NCBI GenBank assembly: GCA_016779565.1
Contig: JADHNJ010000012.1
Span: forward strand, 1 to 55,131
Source: Pseudomonadales bacterium
GTDB taxonomy: Bacteria > Pseudomonadota > Gammaproteobacteria > Pseudomonadales > Azotimanducaceae
Length of the DNA: 55,131 bases
Reading direction: 5' to 3'
Shown here: positions 38,557 to 48,156 of the stretch, piece by piece
Position numbering within the stretch: position 1 is the first letter of the stretch
How the letters are laid out: every line of letters starts with the position of its first letter
The notes under the pieces: model-generated
What the model was told of the DNA's origin: nothing
Databases searched by the model: none
Seen by the model: the letters and a program-made list of their open reading frames with translations, nothing else
Made by a program: the position numbers and the translations under genes

Positions 38557-39378
38557 CTAGCGGCCAGTAAAATCAGGCTTGCGCTTTTCTAAAAAGGCTT
38601 GTACGCCTTCTTTAAAATCTTCGCTTTGGAACATCCCTGCTAAGTGCACCATCAAATGATCAACAGCAGTATCGTAGGATTCTTCTAGGCCCATTCGCAT
38701 CATTCGCTTCGTGGTTTGGACGGCTAGGGGCGCATTATCTGCAATTTCTTCCGCCCATTGCATCGCTGTGTCCATCAGTTCATCAGCAGGCACGATGGTG
38801 TTGATCAAACCCATAGATAGTGACTCTTCGGCATCTACTGTCCTGGCGCGATAATACAATTCGGCAGCTTTCCCCCAACCAATTAGCCTCGGTAGTAACC
38901 AAGTACCCCCACTTTCGGGGACGACATTACGCTTGGCTGTAACAGCCGCCATTTTTGCGGTCGGCGCTGCAATCCGCATATCGCAAAGCAATGCGACATC
39001 CATTCCGTATCCTGCTGCGGGCCCATTGAGTGCACACACTATGGGCGTATCGATATTCCACATAACGTTGATCGGCGCATCTCGCAGATCAAAGAGCTGA
39101 CGTGCTGGCCTATTACCACCTTTGGTATCTCCACCGCCAATATTGCCTTCACCGACACCTATCAAATCAAGTCCAGCACAAAAGCCTTTTCCTGCGCCCG
39201 TCAGCACAATACAACGGGTATCTGGATCTTTGTTGGCCTCTACCATCTTTTCAGAAAGTTCATTAAGCATATCCCTGCTGATGGCATTGTAACGATCAGG
39301 TCGATTCAAAGTTATGACCGCGACGCGACCTCGCTGCTCTACCAATAACTCTTCTGTTTTTGATGGGCTTAATGCCAT
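38557..39378 (-). CDS. Enoyl-CoA hydratase/isomerase family protein
   Basis: A second crotonase-fold protein (273 residues) shows oxyanion-hole segments TGAGKGFCAGLDL and ALNGPAAGYGMDVALLCDMRIA and a conserved NVVPESGGTWLLPRLIG with the usual catalytic glutamate. It is not a close copy of the one at 25940. AAGGAG lies 8 bases before the ATG. The ATG overlaps the stop of a possible 60-residue ORF as TAATG. Confidence 0.88.
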   Translation of the reverse strand: MALSPSKTEELLVEQRGRVAVITLNRPDRYNAISRDMLNELSEKMVEANKDPDTRCIVLTGAGKGFCAGLDLIGVGEGNIGGGDTKGGNRPARQLFDLRDAPINVMWNIDTPIVCALNGPAAGYGMDVALLCDMRIAAPTAKMAAVTAKRNVVPESGGTWLLPRLIGWGKAAELYYRARTVDAEESLSMGLINTIVPADELMDTAMQWAEEIADNAPLAVQTTKRMMRMGLEESYDTAVDHLMVHLAGMFQSEDFKEGVQAFLEKRKPDFTGR

Positions 39379-39560
39379 TATTCACTCTCCTTATTATCGT
39401 TGTCGGTCTTAACGATTGTGCCCGCCTTGGGCACATCACTTGACCCCTGCCCAGCCTGCCTTGGAGTGACGACCTTTGTCAACGCGCTGCTTGCAGGCTG
39501 ACCGCCCAAACCGCACTGGTTCACTTCTTTGGCCTTGGGGGCATCGTTATCGGCGCTCAT
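39378..39560 (-). CDS. Possible small protein coupled to enoyl-CoA hydratase
   Basis: This is an unrecognised 60-residue ORF (66 if started at 39578), rich in Lys, Asp, Gly, Ala and Ser, with one cysteine and no membrane segment. Its stop codon overlaps the enoyl-CoA hydratase start (TAATG), and codon choice looks like that of its neighbours. A GGGAAG lies about 10 bases before the ATG. It may be a disordered small protein or only a leader ORF. Confidence is low. Confidence 0.35.
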   Translation of the reverse strand: MSADNDAPKAKEVNQCGLGGQPASSALTKVVTPRQAGQGSSDVPKAGTIVKTDNDNKESE

Positions 39561-39981
39561 CACGCCTAAACTTCCCAAGCCCGCACCGCGGGCTTGTATG
39601 GGGTCAAACTAGACCCTTTGGATGATAACGAGATGACACAATGATTGACAGACTCGTCAGCACTTCCGTCCGGGCATGACGAGGAGAATTTGACGCCCAA
39701 ATGGGAGAGGGTTAAGGCCATTTGCCAAGGCCCAATTCTCAAGATCGTAGGCGCAGAGGTGTTGGCAGCTAAACACGTTTATAAACGAAATAAGGGGCAC
39801 CACCTGCGAGGGCGAAGCTCATCCGTTTGATGCCGCGCCAAAACTAGAAAGGCCCGAGTGATCCACACCTACGCAGTCGCACCAGCAAGCCACTTGCTGT
39901 ATCATCGCCCGACCCCACTTTCATTGGGGGCCCACTGCGGAAACCTCCTGCAGATTATTAGATGATATTTGCCTTGGATCG
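39561..39981. other. Intergenic region upstream of DUF5916 gene
   Basis: No supported gene is seen. A perfect hairpin CAAGCCCGC-ACC-GCGGGCTTG lies at 39576-39596 beside the small-ORF start. A weaker GCCCCCAAT-type inverted sequence occurs near 39915-39932. A TTG-initiated 61-codon frame at 39645 lacks a ribosome site. Promoters for both flanking divergent genes should lie here, but I cannot place them. Confidence 0.5.
39576..39596. promoter_or_regulatory. Perfect GC-rich hairpin
   Basis: Nine-base arms CAAGCCCGC / GCGGGCTTG surround a three-base loop. No T-run follows on either strand. It lies 15 bases upstream of the small-ORF ATG, where it could act as an attenuator-like or RNA-stability element on the minus-strand message. 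Confidence 0.4.
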
Positions 39982-42390
39982 ATGTGCCTGATGCGGTTGC
40001 CAGAAACGACTAAAATTTCCAGAGTTTTGGTGCTTTTGTTCTTGCTTGCGAGTCCTGCTTTTGGCGAATCCCTCGGGTTACCTGACACCTTAGATCAGTT
40101 TGAGGATCAATCCGTCGATATTGTCATAGACGGTGCAATTGACGAGCCCATTTGGGAAAAAATTCGCGGTTTCTCAGGTTTTAAAGTGATCTCTCCAGAC
40201 ACCCTTGATGATCCATCATCGAAAACCGTGATTAAAATGTTTTATACCAACCAGGGTCTGTACTTTTCTGCTGACATGGCTCAAGAGCCTAGTACCCTAG
40301 TCGAGCGATTAAGCAGCCGGGATCAGTTTGTTAACCGAGACCGAATATCCTTATCAATCGATACCTCGGGCGAAGGTCTCTATGCCTATTGGTTTGCTGT
40401 AAATTTAGGCGGTAGCCTAATGGATGGCACCATTTTGCCGGAACGGGAATACGCCAGTAATTGGGACGGGCCCTGGCGCGGCGCAAGTCGTCGGACAGAG
40501 ACGGGCTGGTCCGTAGAGATGATGCTTCCTTGGTCAATGATGGCCTTGCCGCCGAGTACGACCGGTCAACGGGATATCGGCATCTATATTCAACGGGCAG
40601 TTGCCTATATTGACGAGGATTGGGCTTACCCTGCCCTGCCGCGTACTCAAAGCCGCTTTTTGTCCCGGTTCACCAAAACGCGATTGAATGATGTCAATCC
40701 AAAGCGCCAGTTTACCTTCTATCCCTATCTGTCGACCGCTTTCGATGCAATGGAAAATCGCCAGAGCCAAAAATTGGGTTTCGATGTTTTTTGGCGGCCG
40801 ACGACGGCATTTCAGCTACTTGGTTCGGTCGCTCCCGATTTTGGCAACGTCGAATCCGATAACGTAGTGGTCAATCTCACCAGTTATGAAACCTTCTTTC
40901 CTGAAAAAAGGCCATTCTTTTTAGAAGGTCAAGAAATTTTTACGACTTCGCCTAGAGCAAATCCAGGATGGGGGCCAGGCGGTGGCGGTACGCCCACCAC
41001 CTTGATCAATACTCGCAGAATTGGCGCGCCACCTAAAGCCTTGACCGATGACAGTATTGAACTTGATCAAACGGAAGCCAACCGGCCTAGCGAACTTCTA
41101 GCTGCGGCTAAAGCTACCGGCCAAACTGGCCGATTTCGATACGGCGTGCTCATCGCCTCGGAGGATGATTCGCGGTTAAGGGGCCAGAGCGCGGCAGGAC
41201 CTGTCTCTGCGACCCAAGCAGGGCGCGATTTTGCAGCCGCGCGCTTGCTGTATGAAAATAGCGATGGCCAAGGTCGAAATGCAGCGGGGTTCATGATCAC
41301 TCAGGTCGACCATCCGTTAGAAACCGCTAGGAGCTTCGGGGTCGACCTGCATCACCTTAGCGAAAACGGCAAACTTATTGTTGATTTTCAGAGCCTCCAT
41401 AGCGACCTCAAACAAGCCAAAGGTCATGGTGCCTTTGCCGATATTATCTATCGACCCGCTCAAGGCAGGCAGCACGCATTAAAACTCGATTTTTTTGACA
41501 AAGACCTAGATATCAACGATTTTGGATTCATTCAGCGCAACGATATGAAAGGCTATCGGTATCGATATCAGCGGGTGCAGTCCAACTTAGATACATTGAA
41601 ATCTAAAGAGACGAGTTTTGGTCTTACCCAGCGTTGGAACTTCGCGGGTGAGCAGACCCGCATCGCCCTATCGGCTTCTCAAGAGCGGAAATTTAATAAC
41701 AATGCCCAACTGAGACTCGGTTTGGACTTTTATCCACAGCGCTGGGAAGATCGAGACAGCGACGGTAACGGCTCCTATCGACTGCGAGACCGTTTTCAAA
41801 CGAAAGTGAATTATCGTAGCGATGGCGCTCAGCCCTTAAGCTACGACCTAAACATCACCCTTCGAGAAGAATCCATCGGGGGTATCAGTCGAGACTTTGA
41901 GCTCGAGTTCGAGTACCAGCCCACCGATCGCATATCTGCCGAACTCAATCTAAATTACGAGCAACGGTCAGGGTGGCTGCTACATGACGCTGGACGCGAC
42001 ATGACGCGTTTTTCTGCGGAAAACTTAAAACCAAGGGCTAATCTTTCTTACTTTTTTTCAGCCACCCAGCAATTTCGTATGAGTTTGCAATGGGTCGGAA
42101 TCAAAGCGTTTGAACGAGATCGATGGCGAGTACCCGTGGGCGGCGGCAATCTGATAAGGGACAACGTTACGTCACCGCTGGATCGAAATTTTTCCATCAG
42201 CCGTCTGTCTTTCCAAGCCCGATATCGCTGGGAGCTCGCGCCGCTATCGGACTTTTTCATCGTTTATACGCGCGGCTCTGACCTTCCGAGTAACATCAGA
42301 AATAGTTTCTCCCGGCAGCTGTCGGACGCCTGGGAACAACCCCTGGTCGATTCACTAATCCTCAAACTACGTTATCGTTTTGGCAGCTAG
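39982..42390 (+). CDS. DUF5916 outer-membrane protein with CBM9-like N-terminal domain
   Basis: This predicted secreted outer-membrane protein has 802 residues: a signal peptide (VLVLLFLLASPAFG, cleavage near residue 28), a CBM9-like beta-sandwich domain (IDGAIDEPIWEKIRGFSGF onward, about 45-190), and a DUF5916 region with alternating beta-strands that looks like a barrel, ending in LKLRYRFGS. The EKRPFFLEGQEIF motif is typical of the family. Function is unknown; relatives have been suggested to handle carbohydrates or small molecules. The start could also be the ATG at 39991. Confidence 0.88.
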   Translation: MCLMRLPETTKISRVLVLLFLLASPAFGESLGLPDTLDQFEDQSVDIVIDGAIDEPIWEKIRGFSGFKVISPDTLDDPSSKTVIKMFYTNQGLYFSADMAQEPSTLVERLSSRDQFVNRDRISLSIDTSGEGLYAYWFAVNLGGSLMDGTILPEREYASNWDGPWRGASRRTETGWSVEMMLPWSMMALPPSTTGQRDIGIYIQRAVAYIDEDWAYPALPRTQSRFLSRFTKTRLNDVNPKRQFTFYPYLSTAFDAMENRQSQKLGFDVFWRPTTAFQLLGSVAPDFGNVESDNVVVNLTSYETFFPEKRPFFLEGQEIFTTSPRANPGWGPGGGGTPTTLINTRRIGAPPKALTDDSIELDQTEANRPSELLAAAKATGQTGRFRYGVLIASEDDSRLRGQSAAGPVSATQAGRDFAAARLLYENSDGQGRNAAGFMITQVDHPLETARSFGVDLHHLSENGKLIVDFQSLHSDLKQAKGHGAFADIIYRPAQGRQHALKLDFFDKDLDINDFGFIQRNDMKGYRYRYQRVQSNLDTLKSKETSFGLTQRWNFAGEQTRIALSASQERKFNNNAQLRLGLDFYPQRWEDRDSDGNGSYRLRDRFQTKVNYRSDGAQPLSYDLNITLREESIGGISRDFELEFEYQPTDRISAELNLNYEQRSGWLLHDAGRDMTRFSAENLKPRANLSYFFSATQQFRMSLQWVGIKAFERDRWRVPVGGGNLIRDNVTSPLDRNFSISRLSFQARYRWELAPLSDFFIVYTRGSDLPSNIRNSFSRQLSDAWEQPLVDSLILKLRYRFGS

Positions 42391-42499
42391 CCAGTCCAGC
42401 CTTAGGATACTGCCAAAGATTAAGGCACTGGCCCTTGGACTGAACAATAGCGGCCATCAACTCGTATTTTAAACAACCACCATTTGCCGACGACCCTTG

Positions 42500-43219
42500 A
42501 TGAGAGAAAACACTACCATTGGATTGCTGGGTGATATCCACAGCGAAGATGTGCGCTTGGCTCAAGCCTTAGAGTTTTTTGGGGATCATGACATCTCTAC
42601 TATTTTAAGCACTGGTGACATTGTCGATGGACCTGGCTGCCCCAATCGCTGTATCGAGCTCTTGCAACAATTTAACGTCAAAAGCGTGCTGGGCAATCAC
42701 GAACGTTGGCTACTAAGCAACCGTGTTCGACATATTCCCATGGCCCACACCCTCGACGATCTATCTTTGGAATCCAAAACGTATTTGCAGGCACTGCCAA
42801 AATCCCGCTGCGTCCAGGTTGGCAACACAACAATATTGCTCTGTCATGGCATCGCTGATCAAGATATGGCCAAAGTTTGGCCGGGGACAGAGCACATGCC
42901 GGCTGAGCGCAACCTGGACCTTGATCGCATCATTGCAGAGAAGCAGTGCCAGTGGTTGATTAATGGACACTTACATTTTCGAACATTGCTGTGCTTTAAA
43001 ACCCTTACACTGGTGAATGCAGGTACGCTAACCGGCTCAAGATGGCCAGGTTTTATGACGCTTGATCTCTCTAACAAAATCGTCAGGGTTTATGAGTTTG
43101 CTGAGACGAGTTATCAGTTCATCAGGCAAGCACGCGTTGATCCTCAACCGATCTGGCAAGACACCCAAAGTTTCGACGCCAATTGGGATCCTTACAAGCT
43201 CGTCAATCCAGTCAAGTAG
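42500..43219 (+). CDS. Metallophosphoesterase family protein
   Basis: The 239-residue protein has all five metal-binding motifs of calcineurin-like phosphoesterases: GDIH, GDIVDG, GNHE, CHG and GHLH. The compact size suits the YfcE/MJ0936-like class, which hydrolyses phosphodiesters. The ATG at 42500 is chosen over the TTG one codon earlier. It lies 109 bases after the DUF5916 gene on the same strand and converges on the oxidoreductase gene. Confidence 0.88.
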   Translation: MRENTTIGLLGDIHSEDVRLAQALEFFGDHDISTILSTGDIVDGPGCPNRCIELLQQFNVKSVLGNHERWLLSNRVRHIPMAHTLDDLSLESKTYLQALPKSRCVQVGNTTILLCHGIADQDMAKVWPGTEHMPAERNLDLDRIIAEKQCQWLINGHLHFRTLLCFKTLTLVNAGTLTGSRWPGFMTLDLSNKIVRVYEFAETSYQFIRQARVDPQPIWQDTQSFDANWDPYKLVNPVK

Positions 43220-43313
43220 CTCGCGTTTTCAGACTGTTCGAGGCAAAGACCTGCTGACTCGCGATAGCAGTAGCTCGACCATGACAACCTTTCAAGCCCG
43301 CGCCTAACCCATT

Positions 43314-44417
43314 TTAGCCGCTCACCAATCGAAAATGTTCGGCATCAATAGAAACCGCTTGGCCAGAGTTTGCCGATGCCTGCGCCGCTAATCCAATCAG
43401 CACAGCCATCAGCCCATCGTCAACACTAACCCCGGGAGCCTCTGAGGCTCGTATCGCCTGCCAAAAGGCTTGGTGCTGAAAAAATGTCGCACCTTGATGC
43501 GACCCAGCATGGAGCGCATGATCGGGCACCTCTACCATTTGCGTTACTGGCCCAGCGGGAGATCTCGGTGATATTACAATTTCTGCCAAGGTGGCAGGAT
43601 CATTGGCGGACTGGAAAGGTCCTGGAATCCGGCAATCGAGCCGCGCTTTGTCGCCCACGAGCGATACCTCCTGCTCAAACTTTACGCCCTCGGCGAACAT
43701 ACATAAATCCAAACACCCGCGGGTGCCATTATTGAAATCGACAATCACAAAACCATTGTCCCAGATATCAGGCTGCTCGCCGTTGTAGCGCTCACTGAGA
43801 TGATTCACATCTTGGGCCGCCGAGGCGTAAACCCGAATAGGATCAGCTTGTAAATAAAGCCGCATCAAATCGAAAAAATGACAACACTTCTCTACAAAGG
43901 TACCGCCTGAATATCGATTAAAACGATTCCAGTTCTCAACTTTCTGTAAAAACGGATAGCGATGTTCTCGGATACTCAGCATCTTAACAGCGCCCACAGC
44001 CCCCATTTGATTTGAAAATGCGGTCAAGGCTGGCATATATCGATATTCCATCCCCACCCAAACAAAGGCCTCTCGTGCCCGCATCGCAGCCCTAAGGCGG
44101 CTAATATCTTCTAAATTTGTGACCAAAGGTTTTTCGATTAAGACCGGTAAATTTTGGACCGCTAAGATATCGAGCAACTGTGACGCATGCATAAAATTTG
44201 GTGTTGCGATAATCAGGGCGTCTATGCCGACCGCTAGCAAAGCTGACACACTCGAGACAAATTGGGCATCCGGCGCTAGGCCCTGAGCTTTGCCTAACAT
44301 CTCAGCGTTACTATCGCAGACGACTACCACTGAAACATCGTCCATCAATGCCAAATTCTTGAGGTGCTCGCGCCCCATCATGCCGGCGCCAAGTAAGCCA
44401 CATCGAAGTCTTTTCAT
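43314..44417 (-). CDS. Gfo/Idh/MocA family oxidoreductase
   Basis: This NAD(P)-dependent sugar or cyclitol dehydrogenase-like protein has 367 residues. The Rossmann motif is GLLGAGMMGREHLKN, the family's EKP signature is in VLIEKPLVTN, and the C-terminal domain contains the likely catalytic histidine in GGTFVEKCCHFFDLMRL. The ATG at 44417 has AGGTGA 5 bases upstream; a GTG three codons earlier is less likely. Substrate is unknown. It diverges from the ChaC-like gene. Confidence 0.88.
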   Translation of the reverse strand: MKRLRCGLLGAGMMGREHLKNLALMDDVSVVVVCDSNAEMLGKAQGLAPDAQFVSSVSALLAVGIDALIIATPNFMHASQLLDILAVQNLPVLIEKPLVTNLEDISRLRAAMRAREAFVWVGMEYRYMPALTAFSNQMGAVGAVKMLSIREHRYPFLQKVENWNRFNRYSGGTFVEKCCHFFDLMRLYLQADPIRVYASAAQDVNHLSERYNGEQPDIWDNGFVIVDFNNGTRGCLDLCMFAEGVKFEQEVSLVGDKARLDCRIPGPFQSANDPATLAEIVISPRSPAGPVTQMVEVPDHALHAGSHQGATFFQHQAFWQAIRASEAPGVSVDDGLMAVLIGLAAQASANSGQAVSIDAEHFRLVSG

Positions 44418-44517
44418 AAATTTCACCTGAGTTCCCTGCTATCGAGTTGATGCCTCAACAGCAACATTTCACCGGAAAGCCTAGCTCAAATCAGCGTCTA
44501 AGCGGTAAGCTTTATCA

Positions 44518-45144
44518 ATGACTTATCCAGAATGGTTATTTGGTTACGGTTCAATTATCTGGCGCCCCAATTTCAACTATGACCAGGCTCAGATCGCCGT
44601 TCTCTCCGGCTTTAAACGACGCTTTTGGCAAGCATCTTCCGACCATCGCGGCACTCAACTCCACCCGGGGGCAGTCGCAACTTTAAGACCTTGCAAGCAG
44701 CACCAAGTCATTGGCATTGCCTATCGGATGACACGGACCGAGCGCGAGCAAAGTCTTAACGCACTTGATCAGCGAGAACAAAATGGTTACCAGCAACAAG
44801 TTGTAAACATAGTAATCGATAATAATCAGACCACCTCTGCCCTTACCTACATCGCACCGAGAGGAAACCCATGGGACTTGGGGCATCCTAGCATTGAAGC
44901 CCTCGCACAAAGGATCCGCCATGCCCGAGGACCCTCTGGGACGAACCTAGAGTACTTCTTTGAACTATCCCAAGCGAGCAGACTGCTCAGCGAACAGGAC
45001 GAGCATCTCATAGCCCTTAATGCTGCCATCACGGCACACCTGCCTTTGACAAAGGCCGAATCTTTGGGCCAAGGATTACAGAATCTGAGCGAGCTGCTAC
45101 CATGGCATCCGTTAAGGAGACAAACCATTGAACTTAATACCTGA
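44518..45144 (+). CDS. ChaC-like gamma-glutamylcyclotransferase
   Basis: The 208-residue protein belongs to the ChaC family, which cleaves glutathione to 5-oxoproline and Cys-Gly. It starts with the substrate-binding WLFGYGSIIWRP and has the catalytic glutamate in LDQREQNGY. Length matches cytoplasmic ChaC. The next gene begins inside its last codons, and the hydrolase after that follows at once, so it heads a peptide-degrading unit. Confidence 0.9.
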   Translation: MTYPEWLFGYGSIIWRPNFNYDQAQIAVLSGFKRRFWQASSDHRGTQLHPGAVATLRPCKQHQVIGIAYRMTRTEREQSLNALDQREQNGYQQQVVNIVIDNNQTTSALTYIAPRGNPWDLGHPSIEALAQRIRHARGPSGTNLEYFFELSQASRLLSEQDEHLIALNAAITAHLPLTKAESLGQGLQNLSELLPWHPLRRQTIELNT

Positions 45145-46300
45145 TATCACCCAGGCGTCCGAGACCCTGACCCGCTGGCGAAGACACATTCATGCGCATC
45201 CGGAACTGGCGTTTGAAGAAACGCAGACCGCTGCCTTCGTTGCTGAAAAACTAAGATCCTTCGGGATCAATGTTGTCGAAGGTGTGGCAGGCACCGGCGT
45301 TGTAGGCACATTGCAACGGGGCGGTGGAAACAGAGCAATAGGGCTACGAGCAGACCTCGACGCCTTGCCCATCGTTGAGGCTAATGACTTTGATCACCGC
45401 TCAAAGAACCCTGGTGTGATGCATGCCTGTGGCCACGATGGTCACACAACCATGTTACTTGGTGCAGCAGCCTACCTAGCAGCTTCTGATACTTTTAGTG
45501 GCACCGTACATTTTATTTTTCAACCTGCGGAAGAAAACGAGGGCGGCGCTCGAGCCATGGTAGAGGCTGGACTTTTTGATCAATTTCCCATGGAAGCAGT
45601 CTACGGCATGCACAACATTCCAGGGATCCCCGTGGGCCAATTTGCGGTTAAACCCGGCCCCATGATGGCAGCCTTCGACATCTTCGAAATTACAATACGC
45701 GGCAAGGGCGGTCACGCGGCTATCCCACAACAAACCATCGACCCGGTGCTTATAGGGACCAAGGTCGTCGAGGCGCTTCAAACCCTAGTTGCTCGTGAGA
45801 TTAACCCCCAGGAACCATCCGTTTTGAGCGTCACCCAATTTCACGGTGGCGATGCTTTTAACGTCATTCCCGATACGGTTAAGATCAGCGGCTGCACTCG
45901 ATGTTTTTCAACCAAGGTACAGGCGCAGCTAGAGTATGGAATCGAGCGACTAGCGGTAGGCATTGCCGCTGCTTTTGGTGCTGAAATTGACTATCTATAC
46001 GAACGACGTTATCCACCAACCGTCAATAGTTCAGCTGAAACAGAACTCGCTGCCAGGGCAGCGGTCGCTATTTCCGGGGAGCTTGGCGTAGATCGCGATC
46101 CCAAACCCTCGATGGGCTCCGAAGATTTTGCTTACATGCTGCAAGAGAAGCCAGGTTGTTATATCTGGATAGGCAACGGTGACGGCGAGGGCTCTTGCAT
46201 GATTCACAACCCAGGGTACGACTTCAATGACGATATTTTACCCATTGGTGCAAGCTACTGGTCAGAATTAGTCGCGCAACTGTTGCCAAAGGATATCTAG
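45128..46300 (+). CDS. M20 family amidohydrolase/metallopeptidase
   Basis: This dizinc M20D-type amidohydrolase has 390 residues, like hippurate or N-acyl-amino-acid hydrolases. Metal and active-site motifs are GLRADLDALPI, HACGHDGHTTMLLGAAAYL, EENEGGARAMVEAGLF, GMHNIPG and SMGSEDFAYML. The start is TTG at 45128 with a strong AAGGAGA 7 bases upstream, inside the end of the ChaC-like gene (17-base overlap). The likely job is hydrolysis of an N-acyl or dipeptide bond; substrate is not known. Confidence 0.92.
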   Translation: MNLIPDITQASETLTRWRRHIHAHPELAFEETQTAAFVAEKLRSFGINVVEGVAGTGVVGTLQRGGGNRAIGLRADLDALPIVEANDFDHRSKNPGVMHACGHDGHTTMLLGAAAYLAASDTFSGTVHFIFQPAEENEGGARAMVEAGLFDQFPMEAVYGMHNIPGIPVGQFAVKPGPMMAAFDIFEITIRGKGGHAAIPQQTIDPVLIGTKVVEALQTLVAREINPQEPSVLSVTQFHGGDAFNVIPDTVKISGCTRCFSTKVQAQLEYGIERLAVGIAAAFGAEIDYLYERRYPPTVNSSAETELAARAAVAISGELGVDRDPKPSMGSEDFAYMLQEKPGCYIWIGNGDGEGSCMIHNPGYDFNDDILPIGASYWSELVAQLLPKDI

Positions 46301-46301
46301 C

Positions 46302-47159
46302 TTGGCCTTCATAGAGCACCGCTATGGCAAGACCCATTACACAGTCAAGCGAGGCGACCCAGCCCGAAGCCCAATTATTTGGCTGCATGGCGGACCGGGA
46401 GGCACTCACGATCCCAAAGGACCTGTGTTTTCCCTGGCAGGTGATAGGAGTGTCTTTGCCTATACCCAGTTAGGCTCCGGCAGAAGTAGCGATCTGCCTA
46501 AAAGCCGCTGGCGAATCAGCACCTTCGTCAATGAGCTTCATGCCCTGGTTCAAGCCTGGGAGCTAGACTCGTTTCATTTGATGGGAGGATCCTGGGGCAC
46601 CACTTTAGCGATTGAATATTATTTCAAATATCGTGGCAAAGGCGTTGAGTCTTTAGTATTACAATCACCGATGCTTTCCGCTGGTGATTGGCAGCGAGAT
46701 GCTAACCGATTGATTAAAGGCCTGCCTGGCAATGTGCAAAAGGTGATCAAAGGCTGTCAGGCGCTGGGCGCAACCGATGCAGCCGTTTATCAAGAGGCCC
46801 TGGCACTCTACTACAGCCGGCATGTCTTAAGACGCCCTAAAAAACTCAGGGCGATGCTGAATAAAAAAAACCCCAGAGGCGCTGCAATCTACCGCCACAT
46901 GTGGGGTGAAAGCGAGTTTTCTGCAACAGGTACCCTTTGCGACTACGATCAAACTCATCGCCTTGGGGCTATCGAATGCCCAACCTTTATCATTTGTGGG
47001 GAATTCGACGAGGCAACGCCTCGAACAGGACGGCGGTACGCTCGGGCGATACCCCAAGGCCAATTCCTAGAAATCGAAGATGCCAGTCATGCCATTTGGG
47101 CAGAGCAACCCAAACGACTTAAACGAGCCATACTCGGCTTCTTATCATCTTTAGCCTAA
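46302..47159 (+). CDS. Alpha/beta hydrolase, proline-iminopeptidase-like (S33)
   Basis: The 285-residue protein shows the S33 peptidase pattern: oxyanion HGGPGG near residue 25, nucleophile GGSWGTTLAIEYY (serine about 97), aspartate in CGEFDEATP and histidine in DASHAIWAEQP. Such enzymes remove N-terminal proline or other residues from small peptides. The start is TTG, one base after the M20 stop, with AAAGGA about 9 bases upstream. Its stop overlaps the stop of the convergent GST-like gene by 4 bases. Confidence 0.87.
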   Translation: MAFIEHRYGKTHYTVKRGDPARSPIIWLHGGPGGTHDPKGPVFSLAGDRSVFAYTQLGSGRSSDLPKSRWRISTFVNELHALVQAWELDSFHLMGGSWGTTLAIEYYFKYRGKGVESLVLQSPMLSAGDWQRDANRLIKGLPGNVQKVIKGCQALGATDAAVYQEALALYYSRHVLRRPKKLRAMLNKKNPRGAAIYRHMWGESEFSATGTLCDYDQTHRLGAIECPTFIICGEFDEATPRTGRRYARAIPQGQFLEIEDASHAIWAEQPKRLKRAILGFLSSLA

Positions 47160-48064
47160 ACAGGGTCCAAACGAAACCCGAGCTTTGGAAAATGTACGAG
47201 CACATCGCCGACCGCCGTATCCTGCCGTTTTAGCGAGAATGCTTCTGGGACATGGGGCACGACGACGGCGCTTCCGGTTACAGGCTGCAATCCGTAATCG
47301 ATCGCGACTACTTTTGACACTTGACCTTCACTCAGGGGTGGTAAACCAGGTGCCTTAGCAGCCACCTCGAGTGCTTCATTGCCGCTCATCGTTTGAGTTT
47401 GTCCGTGCCCCCATTGTTTCATCGCTGCCAACCAGCGAAGCGCATGCGGGAAGGCCTCTAAGTCGGCGGCTAAGGCGGGACGCTCAGCAATAAACCACAG
47501 GCAGTGATAGACCGAAAAATCCGCAATGGTTGGGTGATCGCCAAATAAATAGCGACTCTGCTCAAGTTGGCGGTTGAAAGTTGTCATCCAAATATCAAAA
47601 TGTCCTAGCGCAACCTCCAGCGGTATTTGCAGACCTGCAGACCCTTCTGAAAATGCTGCACGGTCAGCCATGAAGGCGCTTGCTGCAGCTTCATCAGAGA
47701 ACAATGGATTGTCAGCCAGGGCTTTCGGCTGAAAAGCGACCGACACCACCACCTTAAATAAGAAGGTATCAGCCCAAAAAGCCAAATGTTCAACCGCTGC
47801 TTGCAGATGCTTGGGGTACAACTGAGTATTGCCCGACCTTGACGCCAACACTTTCGAAATGAGCGCTGTATCACAGAAGATCTCACGACCAATTTGCAGG
47901 ACAGGTGTTCGACGATACCCCCCGGTTAGCGGCATCAGTAAAGGTCTCGGCATAATGACCGGTATCTCTACTTGAGCACTTGGCAGATTTAAAAATCCTA
48001 GCAGGCATCTTATCTTTTCGGAGAAGGGAGATCCGGCATATTGGTGTAAAATCAGCGTATCCAT
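47156..48064 (-). CDS. Glutathione S-transferase-like protein
   Basis: The protein (302 residues from the start at 48064) has an N-terminal thioredoxin-like domain typical of GSTs (LILHQYAGSPFSEKIRCLLG, with serine in the active-site position, and a Pro in the RTPVLQIG region) and a helical C-terminal domain longer than usual. The open frame reaches 48169, but the ATG at 48064 has AGGA 7 bases upstream and matches the domain start. It faces the ChaC/peptidase group, which suggests a glutathione theme. Substrate is unknown. Confidence 0.83.
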   Translation of the reverse strand: MDTLILHQYAGSPFSEKIRCLLGFLNLPSAQVEIPVIMPRPLLMPLTGGYRRTPVLQIGREIFCDTALISKVLASRSGNTQLYPKHLQAAVEHLAFWADTFLFKVVVSVAFQPKALADNPLFSDEAAASAFMADRAAFSEGSAGLQIPLEVALGHFDIWMTTFNRQLEQSRYLFGDHPTIADFSVYHCLWFIAERPALAADLEAFPHALRWLAAMKQWGHGQTQTMSGNEALEVAAKAPGLPPLSEGQVSKVVAIDYGLQPVTGSAVVVPHVPEAFSLKRQDTAVGDVLVHFPKLGFRLDPV

Positions 48065-48156
48065 CTGAGTTCCTGCTTTTTTTGGCTTGCTGCTATTCAG
48101 CAGCCAAGAATTCTGCTTTAGTGTGAGGCTACGATCAACCCTTCCCGGACAAACAT

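Noticed and set aside
39645-39830. 61-codon frame on the plus strand starting with TTG
   Set aside because: No ribosome-binding site, no recognisable domain, and it lies in a likely divergent promoter region.
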